64,000 bases of DNA from Glutinoglossum americanum (taxonomy: Eukaryota > Ascomycota > Geoglossomycetes > Geoglossales > Geoglossaceae), in NCBI GenBank assembly GCA_020080175.1, contig JAGHQL010000018.1:124001-188000 (forward strand), read 5' to 3'. Position numbers and translations under genes: made by a program. The notes below the pieces were generated by a model. That model worked only from the letters and a program-made list of their open reading frames with translations, was not told the DNA's origin and ran no database searches. Below, piece after piece: positions 23,699 to 34,406 of the stretch (position 1 is its first letter; every line of letters begins with the position of its first letter).

Positions 23699-26142
23699 CC
23701 GAAGTTGGACATCTTGGACGGTAGAGCGTAATTTCGTCCTTCCTTCCTCTATCCCAAGGCTCTTCAATGGCGGACGAAAGCTAAAGGTAACTTGATGCTC
23801 CGAACAACGCACGGTGTGTGTGCAATCATAAAAGAAAATAGGCGATCGAATAATCGACAAAGTCAAGCATTGTATACAAAGCCAATCCCGTGGACAAAAG
23901 GCACAGTGAAGGGCGGGAGGCCTAGTTGATATATACATAATGGGTGTGGGACAGGCAAGGAGCAATCATCGAACGCCGCACGAGATCCGACAGCTAACGG
24001 CGGGCCCACAGGACACAACCCAGAAGATGGTGGGGCTAGGGCATTTTGCATGGGTTTCCTGCACACCACTGGATGTTCGGTTGCGAGTCAAAGTGTCCAT
24101 CGCGTTCCGGGGCTGCTCACTAGGCTGTTGTGCGTGAAGAGAGGGTTGTCGCTGGCTACTGGCTGGGAGGTGGTTCAGGGCTTGCCGAAAGGGATGCCTG
24201 GATTGTTACGTGTGGGTCTTGAGTTCGGAGTAGCGCTGCCTCGGTTGGTTGATTCGGCCGTTTGCCGTAGAGTACTTACAAAATCTCTGTGCAACGTTTA
24301 GGTGATGCCGCCGTGGCACGAAGAACCCTCAGCCTTGCAACTCGGATTAGCAGGATGGGGATTTTCGCATTGCTGGCTTAATCCTCTTTTGCGGACTAGC
24401 CGAAGAATATGCGAGTTGCTATTAAAGAGGTGTTGCGTCACGGGAAGGTGAATCAGCTATGGAACTCTTCTAGGCTTCCGGGGCAGTGTTTTGGACCGGA
24501 CCGGATTGGGTTGGCAAAATACGGATTAGCCGTTCCGTTTACGGTGACGCCGCCTAACACCTGCCGGAGTCCCCCACCTGACCTGAGGCTTGGAAGTATG
24601 TTGCACCGGGTAAGTTGTACCGCACGTTCTCCAGCTGGGTCGAGCCCTGACGGATTTGCCACCAACCGCACGAATCGGTGCAGAACGAATGATCGCCGGT
24701 AGGGATTCTGGTCGGGGATGCGCGCTTGCGATTGGCGGTGTTCTATCTGGGCTCGAACGCTGTCCCAGTCTTGATGAGCGACTAACCCAATCGCTGAGAG
24801 GGGCTCGCACATACGTTGACGAAGGTTAGAGTTGGCTGGTTATGCCCATTTTTAAATTAGAATATAGCTTGGCCAACGTACGTTAAATTTCGCGAAGAGT
24901 AAGACGGGGCCTCTTGGATAAGCTATTTGGAACTTACGTGCGCTAATCAACGGGGGGCACAGAATTAGGGGGCGACGTCCATGGCCCCGGATAGCGCTGA
25001 CTCTCCATGCAGCATCCAGTTGATTACCACTCCACGTTTTATGCGCCGAATTTGAGAGCCCCGAGTTCAAGAGTTGATTGGGCTATTCTACGTGTACTGT
25101 TACCGTGACCGATCGAGTTTAGAGTATAATTTCCTGAGTTCTGGCCCCACATCCTATGACTGGGACCAACCGTCTGCCTGATTTGAACAAATGATGCATT
25201 CCTTGTGCGGCACTTGATAGCGATTTCCCAGTGGTAAACTCGATTTCCTAAACCAAAAATGTGAAAGTATCCGCTGGTGCTCTTAAGGAATAGCGAGAGT
25301 ACAGAGTATTTTCTCAGGGTAAGGGAGGCTACCGCTTGATTATGCATAAATGTGGCGTCGTACAGAGATGTTGGGGTAGGAATAATGATAAGACATCTGT
25401 TGTTAGTGTGACCGTAGCTACAACCTATGCTCCCAGTGTGATTCTGGGCCTTAGTAGTTTTTACGATAGAGAACTCAGCACCAAATAGTTATCAATGGAC
25501 AGTACTCTCTTCAGAAGTCTCGCAGGGTGATTCGTTGCAAGTAGGTCTGAGTCGCGTGATTATGTATGTGTCTCATCGTGATGGCAGGCTTTAGCGGATG
25601 TAAATCGATGGGCTTGTAGGTCGTGTCTCTAGTGAATGAGCCGATGGTAAGCTATTGTGTGCTCTTTGTGGTCTATCTCGTAAGTTAGCCTCTATGCTGT
25701 CGGCTTCCATACGCATAACGAGGGGTAGAATGCAAGGCGTGGAGTCAGAAGTCCATTTAGATCATCGAAACCGGGTAAAGGGTTTCTGACATAAGAGGTA
25801 CCAGAAAATATGTATTTTGGAATGATTCATCAGAAGAGGGCTGCCTGCTACAAGATATTCGAAGAGATAAGCAAATACGAGCCACTTACGTGAGAAGGAC
25901 CCGAATGACAGAATTGGTGCTTTTTTGATCAGAAGGGTTTGGCATGTCGTTGTTGTTTGAAAGTTAGAAGTATAAGTTTAGAGAAACATTTTCTTTTGAA
26001 CTTGAAGAATTTGTCTTGGCGGTCTGGGAAATGAGCGAGGGCTCAAACCCTGATAAATCGGGTCACCTGACGCACGAATATTCTCCCCAAATACAGGCGA
26101 GTCGCAACCTCCAGACGTTTTTGTTCATCGGTAACATCAAAA
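23699..26142. other. 2.4-kb region between divergent receptor and RPS13 genes
   Basis: Must hold the promoters of both divergent genes. Only short random frames occur, no tandem repeats stand out, and base composition drifts to AT-rich in the RPS13-proximal half. No RNA gene or mobile element was recognised. Confidence 0.5.
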
Positions 26143-26863
26143 ATGGGTCGCCTTCACAGTAACGGAAAGGGCATATCGGCAAGCGCCATTCCTTATTCCC
26201 GAACCCCTCCAGCATGGCTCAAGACCAACCCGGAGCAAGTCGTTGACCAAATCTGCAAGCTCGCAAAGAAGGGAGCTACACCATCTCAGATCGGCGTTGT
26301 TCTTAGAGATTCACATGGCATCGCACAAGTTAAAGTCGTCACTGGTATGTCTCAGTTGCAAGATACGCGTGGTTGGATGTTCTGCAGAGTTGGTTTCTGA
26401 CATTTTATTACAGGCAATAAGATACTTCGGATCCTCAAGTCTAATGGTACGATAGCATCACCCTGAAACTACCCTTGAGCCATGGCGCTGCACTTGGTGT
26501 CGCCTTCAGCCCTGCCTCTGCTTGGTCTTATGACTGACGGAGTGATCTTTATCGCGAAATAGGACTTGCACCCGAGATTCCCGAGGATCTCTACATGTTG
26601 ATTAAGAAAGTACGCTGCCTCTTGTTTAATGCTATTGTTGCGACTACTGCCCATAGTCGTTGGCTTGCTAAATATGTGTAACGTTAAAGGCTGTTTCGGT
26701 CCGTAAGCACCTGGAGCGCAATCGCAAAGACAAAGATTCGAAATTTCGCCTTATTCTCATCGAATCACGCATCCACCGTCTGTCGAGATACTACAAAACC
26801 GTCGGCGTTCTCCCTCCGACATGGAAGTACGAGAGTGCAACAGCGAGTGCGTTGGTAGCATAG
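26143..26863 (+). CDS. RPS13: 40S ribosomal protein S13 (uS15)
   Basis: Small-subunit ribosomal protein that binds 18S rRNA and contacts the 60S subunit. Four exons: 26143-26344, 26414-26446 (33 nt), 26563-26609 and 26690-26863 give exactly 151 residues, the usual eukaryotic length. The protein starts [19 protein letters not shown], continues [67 protein letters not shown], and ends [19 protein letters not shown]. All three introns have canonical GT and AG ends. Multiple introns near the 5' half are usual for fungal ribosomal protein genes. Confidence 0.97.
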
Positions 26864-27268
26864 GCGAAATGGATGAAATTATGGTACAGAATGGGAGGGG
26901 CGCCTAACAACTACTATCCGTCAGGGCAGATAAAAATCCTATATGATCCTTTAGTGCTCTCCATGAATGGCTTTCCAGCATTGTTGTCAAAGTGTTAGCC
27001 TTGCAACTAAGACCTAACCTCGAATGAGCGTAGGTAGTTAGTATTGATTAATTATCCTTCCCCCATCGGGGAATCATTATGGGGAAGTCGGGTGACACCC
27101 TGGATATGGATGCTACAACAAAGATCACATCAGCATACCCTACTGACCCATGAAACACACTAATAGCATCTGCAATTGTATAAAGCTATGTATTAAGCTA
27201 CCCAATCCCAAACTCCATTCGAGCCAAAATAGGTTGTGTGATTATAGGCTAATGTAGTGGCCATCCGC
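26864..27268. other. Convergent RPS13/SDC1 3' flanks
   Basis: About 400 bp between two converging stop codons; nothing else recognised. Confidence 0.5.
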
Positions 27269-28022
27269 CTACGTTCCCTCCAATTCCTTGCTCCTTTGTA
27301 GAAGATATTCGCCCAGGACCCTCAATGGATCTTTCGGTCTGCCAATTGATGTCTGAATTAGCAACATGCACACCTCGATGTAGGATAACTCCTCTAGTAT
27401 CGCATTCGAAGCGTGATTGCTGTTTTGAATAAAATAGAAAGCTTACTGGTCCCGTGCCAGAGTTTTCATTCCCTCTAATAATACTCCCGTAACCTTTTCG
27501 TTGAGGTATCTTCGCGCCGGCGCGCCATGTGGGACGGCTGTATGGAGGATCGCAGGGTTGGTATCAGGGGCCGTAGAGGAGGGACGAGATACTGGATCGT
27601 GGCCATTCATTGCGCGCGTTGGAGTTGATGTGCGAGCTGACTGTGATTGTGGTTGCGGCTGTGGGGTTGACTGTGCTGCGACTGGCGTCGCTGGTGGTGC
27701 CGACGCCGACGGTTGGGCGATTACAAGAGGGGGTTGGTGCTAAGGTCCTGTCAGTCTGACCCTGCAAGGAACAGCCGCCCATGAGATGCTTTTATATGGA
27801 TTGTGTGTCTACCTGTTGTTGCGGCTGTTGCGGTTGCTGCTGTTCGTATCCAGAGTCTCTCATGACGGTATCAAACGGGCCACTTGGGGAGGCTTGCGAT
27901 TGAGAGGGTGGTGAATGAATAGGAGCTTGATTGTTTGATTCACTACGTGGCTGATATTTCTGAATAGCATCCTGGTACTGCTGTGCAGCAGCATCCATGC
28001 TGGTTGGAGAGGCATCCGTCAT
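27269..28022 (-). CDS. SDC1: COMPASS subunit Sdc1 (Dpy-30 domain)
   Basis: Dpy-30-type subunit of the Set1/COMPASS histone H3K4 methyltransferase, which dimerises and docks on the Ash2/Bre2 subunit in the nucleus. Exons 28022-27813, 27739-27447 and 27338-27269 give 190 residues. The first 140 are disordered and rich in Q, P, S and A (QQQPQQPQQQ at the first splice junction). The Dpy-30 helix pair is at the C-terminus: ARRYLNEKVTGVLLEGMK, then TLARDQPKDPLRVLGEYLL, then QRSKELEGT. The second intron falls between the two helices (DQ-PKDPL), which explains why the unspliced frame seems to stop. It is divergent from FAN1 with 135 bp between the starts. Confidence 0.92.
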
Positions 28023-28157
28023 GCTGGATGACCGTCATTCGAAGTCATTTCGCGACCCGAACAATGGGATGCGAAAGTGGTTGTACGGTATCACGTGTGG
28101 ACGCGTGTTTGCCTGTAAAAGCGCGTCTCATGCCGAGGATCGACCGTGTCAATCACA
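28023..28157. promoter_or_regulatory. Bidirectional promoter between SDC1 and FAN1
   Basis: A 135-bp gap between two divergent ATG codons. No TATA box; assigned by arrangement alone. Confidence 0.5.
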
Positions 28158-30966
28158 ATGCTCGGGAAGCAGATTAAGCACCCTCCTTCGACAAACTTCG
28201 ATACTGATGACGATTCGCATCCAGTGAAAAGACTGAAGAGAGCTGAGAGTAGTGAGAGTTTATATTTATCGGACTATTGTGGAGCACCGAGAGATGATCT
28301 TTTTGCACCTGGCAACGACGACGCATTATTACCGTCGGAGCTAGGCCAGACCAGCCTCGAAGCGGCCTTACCATCTATTAGAACAGATAAAGAAGCTATA
28401 GAGGAGTATGAGGCTGCGCAGGCGGCGGATATGCAAGAACGATCCGGCCAGCAAAATTGGGTAAAGGGAAAGTCATCCATATATGTGGACGCCTTCAATC
28501 TTGCATTGGAGACGGTACTAGAAGATGAGGCTTACCTCTTTAACGAGGTAGAGCTGGCTACCTTTGCGAATTGGAGGCAGTTGAATTATGAGGCTCAGTA
28601 TTTGTACGTGTTATGCTATCTTTTCAGGTTACCACACGGAGAACATAAACAGTCATCGCTTCCCATTAAATGTGTCCTCTGGGTATGCTTGGTTAGCTTA
28701 TGAGTGTAATAGATACGTCCGCCTCTTTTTGCGAAAGACTTCAGCGTGGCACCGTATCAATCGTCTTGGTTATTACAGTGACATCGCAGATCTCCCTGCT
28801 GCTGTCCAGATCCTTCTGGAGACGCGCCAGCTTCCCCCATCTTCTCCACCAGCCCAACAAAGTGCTGGTGAACTAGGCAGTTCTGAGGACATTACTCTAG
28901 GGTTCTCATTCACCTTTGCTGACCGTTCCGAGGACAAGATCACCACATTAGAAGAAGCATCCTCTCTCTTGCAATTAGATGAACTGAAAGCTATCGCAAA
29001 AGAAGCGAAGGTCAATGGTAGAAACAAACAGGAACTTATAAAGGCATTGCAAAATGCGAGTAAGAGTCAACGTGGATTATCATGGGGAGACTCGAAGAAC
29101 GAGGACATCAAGAGTTCGACCAGGGTAAATGGATACAGTTACAATGAAGGTTCGGATGAGAGCAACAAATTTTTGGCTGAAAAAGGTCGCGGGATAGGAG
29201 TCAATAGGGATGATTATTTCGTTCGCAAGATCCTACTACAGACGGGATCTTGCATTCGCCTTTCTATCCCAGCATTGAGACTCTTCGAGCGAGTACACCT
29301 CGTCTTCTACCGTTCAACGGAATGGACTGAAAAATCTCTTACAACGATCATCCTCTCTAGAATCTCGCGTCGAAATTTTCCGGATTATATAGTATCTCGT
29401 TCTGCAAATGTTTTCCCTTCCCGCTCGGTCCTAATAGAGTTCGAAACCGCCATTCGTACGCAATCTGCTGTCGACAACATACTAGAATCCAATGGTGTCT
29501 ATAAAGAGGATGGATTTCAGAAGGTCATTGATCTGTTCGAGGTCGTTTATCCGCGTTGGAAACTTCTTCTCGGTGAAGAACAACGGAAGGAAGATTGCGT
29601 CTACACGAGCGGCGAGGGAGCATATCTTCGTCGGTTTTCTCCAGCTTGGGTCTACACTCGGATCGTTCACAAAGCGGCATATGTTTTGGGCCGGCTAAAA
29701 TCATACAGGCGTGAACACGAACTTCTAACGGAACTGCTTTCCCAGCGTCTGTTTCATTCTGCGAGAAGAGGAGCATGGTATCAGCGCAAAGCTCTAATCG
29801 AAGAACACTATATGGCCGCTATCTTCCCCAGTTGTGAGGGAGATGCGGAAGCAGACAAGAAACAATGGAAACGAGTTGCATTACGGACTTGCGAAAGTGG
29901 ACTTGAAGACAATGGCTGCCACTTGATCTACCATTATGACCTGCAGAAGCGAATAACCAAACTCGAAAGGGCTCTAAAGGTCGTCAAAAGGGAACAGCAT
30001 GACTTCGGTCATGTACTGCTTTCTAAAGCGGCAGAAAGAGTAGTACGAGGCGTTCAAATCCTGAAAGACGGAAGCACTGAGCCTAGAACACGCAGTGAAA
30101 GCGTGGGCCCTCTGCGAGGGACACAGACTATATGGCTTGATCAACGAGAGGGTGGAGGAGAGTGTCGAGTTGAGGCAATGTGCCTCAGCTGGTATAGAGA
30201 TCAAGGATGGAAGGGCTACCATTCTGAGGGTGGAATTGTCAGAACTCTAGTATGCCTGAACCTTTTCCCTACCATGGCGCGAGCGTCAGAGCTGAATACT
30301 TACAGTTTGCCTATCTCTTCTACGATATCCTCTTCCTCTACATTCCCAACGTTTTCCAGACTTCATACCAGACCTGTCCGCTTGATTTGCACACAGACAC
30401 GTTCTACTCCTCGCGAGCATCAGAGATAAATCGCCGGCTGATTGAGATCAGCAATGGTGGAGCAGAAAGACTTATAACAGAGCTAGATGAGAGAGGAAGG
30501 GAGATGAAGCTCTGTGTTGTTGGCTTGGACTGGGACTTTGAAAAGGAAGACTTGCTAGAGATCGTTAAGGTTAGATGTCTCAATTAGTCGACGCCTATAT
30601 ACCCACTCTAATACACCTCGTGGCAGTGTTTCAATGGCGAAGCTTTGGCTATGATATGCAAAGTAGTAAGTAACCACATCGTCCTTACACGTAATCACTA
30701 CCTTTCGCACCTCTCTACGTGGACACCGCTAGGGCGCTATATCTAACTTCGAGCAGATGGCCCAAGAATATCGTCAGCGCGGGGGCGGCATCCCCGACCT
30801 CTTCCTGTGGAATCCCGAGACGAAGGATGCCATGTTCGTAGAGGTGAAGTCGGAGAACGACAGACTCAGCGACACGCAGCGGCTGTGGATTCATGTGCTC
30901 ACTTCCACCGGTGTCAGGGTTGAGTTGTGCAATGCTGTTGCTACGGAGGTTAGGCCTGCGGAATAG
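28158..30966 (+). CDS. FAN1: Fanconi-associated nuclease FAN1 (VRR-NUC)
   Basis: Structure-specific nuclease for DNA interstrand crosslink repair. Exons 28158-28603, 28713-30249, 30306-30569, 30627-30665 (39 nt) and 30757-30966 give 831 residues. Parts in order: a disordered N-terminus with a likely nuclear signal (HPVKRLKRAES); the FAN1 core entry (NWRQLNYEAQYLYVRLFLR, across intron 1); a SAP-like DNA-binding motif (SLLQLDELKAIAKEAKV ... GRNKQELIKALQ); a TPR-like helical region; and the VRR-NUC domain with WKGYHSEGG, FYDILF, TCPLDLHTDTFY, GGGIPDLFLWNPET and FVEVKSENDRLSDTQ, the last two carrying the PD-(D/E)xK acidic and lysine residues. No cysteine-rich UBZ finger is seen at the N-terminus, unlike animal FAN1. 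The ATG at 28158 is used because the frame 12 bp upstream opens with GTG. Confidence 0.94.
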
Positions 30967-32208
30967 CCGGACGGGATTTAGACTACTGTCTTGGTCTCAT
31001 TTGGAGCATTCTTTCTCCGCCTGTAACCCCCTTTGGTCCTTTCGAAGCTCACTAGCATCGTTCCTCTGCCGGTCCAATTCATGATAGTAGCGTCGCGATT
31101 CGTAGACTGTGCTGTGGTTGTGGAGAAACTTGCTTCATGAATGACTTGAACTACTGCTCAGGTGCTCCAGTTGTACGATCTAAGCATCACTTTCTGTGTC
31201 CTTCAGGTAGTGAATATGGCCAACCGTGCAAGCGGAGTTGGCCTGAGTTCCACGAATGATGAGTTTTACGATCCCTCACATGTTCTTTTTGCTCTACGGG
31301 CTCGCCCGTAAGGTTTCGGCTTGTACAGCACCAGTACGGGCTTGCCCTGGTGATGCCCCGCATATTCGGCCCTGCAGGGCCCCTAATTCACCTACGGGGC
31401 TTATTGTGTCTTGTTGCCTGTTGTGTGATGGTTGGCAGGAACTGCAATTGAAACCTTCTTCCCTAGCTTCATCAGTCTTAGCCATTTACATGATGTTCAG
31501 AGACAAGCGGGTCTTTTAGAAGTTGTTGTTACACTGCCCCTCATATTGTTGGGATATGCTTGCCTTCGTGCGACTGAGTGATCGAATGTGCCCCTGATTT
31601 GGGGAAACGAGCTCATTGACCCCGTTTTTATTTTGGAATCCAGACCGTTCTTTGCGGGGAATTATGGTAGCCTCAATTCACTGGAAGGAGTACTGTTCCT
31701 GCCGGGTATTCGGCACCATCTAAAAAAAAGCACATTTTTCTCTCCCTGTGATATCTAGTGACCTCCATAGGGTGATATCCCCGGTGAACAATGGACTTAG
31801 TCCCTTGCTTGTTTACACCTGACTGGCATTGCGTCTCACGGCGGTTCGTAGGTGACACGCAACTGGATGTGTAACACTCTGGTAACACGAACTCGCTAGC
31901 CCTCATGCTGCAGAGCAAGGCGCAGAGCTTCGTCATATACGTACGATTGTTAGTTCAAGCGTGCCCTGTTTAGAAAGGGGGGGGGTGGAGAAGGACAGAG
32001 ATATAAAGCAGGCTTTGTCCCGCTCTCATCCTGCTCTCGACAGGCAAGCAAAGGACGTCAATTGAAAGCACCGCGGACCAAAACAAGACAATCAGTTACC
32101 CAAACCATAAAAACACTCAACCCAACGTCAAGTTAGCCCAGCCAACCCCTCGCACATCCTCCCTTCCTAGAGAACTTTCAAAGCTAACTCAAGCTCTCAA
32201 ACAAAAGC
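30967..32208. other. FAN1 3' flank and lectin promoter region
   Basis: 1.24 kb without a supported gene. The last 230 bp form the promoter and leader of the lectin gene (separate entry). The rest holds short unrelated frames only. Confidence 0.5.
32000..32012 (+). promoter_or_regulatory. TATA box of the lectin gene
   Basis: GATATAAAGCAGG lies about 200 bp before the lectin ATG, just after a G-rich run, and is followed by CT-rich then CA-rich leader sequence (CATAAAAACACTCAACCC). This layout is typical of strongly expressed fungal genes. It is the clearest TATA box in the window. Confidence 0.6.
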
Positions 32209-32930
32209 ATGAGTCTTCTAGATTCCCACTTCTCCGGCTCCCACTCCTGTGCCCTCCAGATGCAGGACATGGACACTCGTATCTACTACCAGGTCAACTA
32301 GATCGGTGCCACGAAGGCTCGCAGTGCGAAACGTATGTAGGCTGACGGTGTATGCATTCATAGGACAAAGAGGGTGCCATCCATGAGCGTGTTGGGAAAG
32401 GACCCGCGACTGGAGGCCACAAGTATTCCGACAATATTCGCGTTCCGGCGAACAAAGTCCGAGCAAATACCCCCATGGCAGTTTGCGGATGGGGAAATCA
32501 CTTTGCTCATGTAAGGATATCCAGCATCCGGCAACCACCCCTTCCCCATCCCCTATTTTTAAAGATCTAGACAAAGCTCACAAATTCTCGTCTTTCCTAA
32601 CAGATCCGCCTCTACTGTTCGTTCACCGCCCTTTTAAGCTTTAAGCTCCTCGTGTGATTCCGAGACCCAAAATTCATAGACTTCTAACATCCTTCTACAG
32701 ACGTCGACCGGGATGGTTACATCCGCGAAGAGTGCTGGGATGGAGGCTGGACGGCCGGCGGTCTTGACGCGAAGAAGTACCGCGTGTCCTCTACCAGCGG
32801 GTTCATGTATGCCCTCTGTACCGAGAAGGGCGGTGATCCTAGGGTAGGATTCCAGGCCTCGGATAATCCTCAGCACGTCACTGAAGCTTTTTACAACGGG
32901 GGCTGGTCTGCGGCTGTGTTGATGAACTGA
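32209..32930 (+). CDS. AAL-type fucose-lectin-like protein with three repeats
   Basis: Probable fucose-binding beta-propeller lectin. Exons 32209-32292, 32364-32510, 32604-32616 (13 nt) and 32701-32930 total 474 nt, 157 residues, with frame kept at every join. Three repeats match the Aleuria aurantia lectin blade (R-x-Y-Y ... G-x-I-x-E ... W): blade 1 TRIYYQDKEGAIHE (Arg24, Glu36), with KGPATGG where the Trp should be; blade 2 IRLYYVDRDGYIREECWDG (Arg79, Glu91, Trp98); blade 3 DPRVGFQ ... VTEAFYNGGW (Arg129, Glu143, Trp150). AAL has six blades in about 310 residues and bacterial RSL-type lectins have two; three is unusual and suggests a dimer making one six-blade ring. There is no signal peptide, as in other fungal fruit-body lectins. 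The first intron's donor GTCAAC is weak, so a different first exon remains possible. Confidence 0.72.
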
Positions 32931-33039
32931 GCTGCATGAGTGGTTGACGGGGGCTGCGTAGCGGTCTATATTTCGGAAATAGGGAGGGGATATCTGGATA
33001 AGGGATGTGGTCTGTGGGGAGATCTCAAGGATCAGCCGT

Positions 33040-33310
33040 TCGTTACTTTTTCAACGCTACAATGCTCGCGAGCAACAAGGAAACCTTTTTCTTTAGGCAG
33101 TTGGTGGAATGAGCATATGGGCATACTTATCATTGACTCGCTGAATTCAATCTCTGCTCCGAATCCTTTTGGGGGGAACCTTAGGGGTTAGACATTCGTT
33201 TACCTTCTGGATACTAAGATGCTTAGAGCAATAAGAAAAACCCTTTTTTCAGGCGGTTGGTGGAATAGGCGTACTTACTATTGACTCACTGAACCTAATC
33301 CCCACTCCAT
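33040..33310. repeat. Degenerate tandem duplication, about 155-bp unit
   Basis: Copy 1 runs about 33040-33160, copy 2 about 33195-33308. Conserved blocks include AGCAA(C/T)AAG, CTTTTT/CTTTTTTC, AGGC(A/G)GTTGGTGGAAT, ACTTA(T/C)..ATTGACTC(G/A)CTGAA and (G/A)CTCC. Copy 1 has a few extra bases after GGAATG. Identity by eye is about 75-80 percent over 85 bases. It lies 110 bp downstream of the lectin stop and has no coding frame shared by both copies. Confidence 0.75.
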
Positions 33311-34406
33311 GACATGTGCCTGGGTTGGAGAACCAAGTCTAAAAGAGGTTATTGTTTTTGTTAGCAAGTCCCTTCCCGCCCCTAGACCCCTAGGCCCCCT
33401 TTCTCCCCAATAAATATCCCAATTCTCTTCCTTTCCTCCCGATCCCCCTTCCATCCGAGTATCCTTCGAAAACCAAAAACGAAAAACGTTTAAAACCTTA
33501 TTGCTGTGGTAAAAAAAAATCATACAGGAGAGATCCCATGCGTAGGAGAGATAAGGTATTCATGCTTGGTGATTGGAGGACCGTTTTTGCGACCCTTGTT
33601 GTCCTTAATTGGTTGGCATAGGAGGTATTTCTGGAGGACCAGCGGCGGTCCTAATCTCCAAATAGGGCCTGAAGTGGATTCTTATGAGTACAGACGACAA
33701 CGACCTAGCATGCGGAAGGTTCGCACTATCGTGGACTATACTTACCCAGTTATGGGTAACATCGCGAAAACGAAAACTTGAAAGGATACTTGTCGAGATA
33801 AATTTCTGCAATATCGGTTTTTTGACTGATTACCTCAAGGTATTTCTTTTACCTACCTTTTTCACTTCCTAATGGCACGACTATGGGTATAGGAATCCCT
33901 CCCACATTGTAACTCTTGGTTCCCTCCTGAGCCATGATACGACCAACTGTGGGTCCTGGGAACCAGCACGCGACAACCGACAACGCCGTAATTTTGCACG
34001 TTAACCTTTATGGCATTCTGGTAGACTTTTTATGGTATCTTGGGTGAGTGAAATAAAATGGAGGTGTTCAAGTGGTTATCGTTTGAAAACCCGGGAGTGT
34101 AAGATGTCATTAAATGTCGATGGAGGAGGTGGTGCTATGGAAACAAATACCTATCGCTTTCGGTTTTCCATTGTCAGTGTTTCAAGTTATAGTCCGAGGT
34201 ACACGTCGTGTATCCCAGAGTAACCTCCCGGATGGGCCAGGGTCTGCGTGCGGAGAAAGCCCACAGGGCTGAGTCTATTATGACCACTTCGTAACAGTGA
34301 TTTCCAGTGTAATTACACGAATCAAAGCCAGCGAAAATGGCTTCAGGCCAAAACTCCACGGTTTCTCCTCACCGTTTAAAGATTGGGAAAACAAGACGGA
34401 TGCCTA
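33311..34406. other. Intergenic region, nothing recognised
   Basis: About 1.1 kb between the duplication and the 3' end of SNX4, with only short, unsupported frames. Confidence 0.5.

Noticed and set aside
23699-26142. Possible decayed mobile element in the long gap
   Set aside because: No terminal repeats, no coding remnants and no matching copies elsewhere in the window.
28146-28157. FAN1 start four codons upstream
   Set aside because: The codon is GTG; the first ATG in frame is at 28158.
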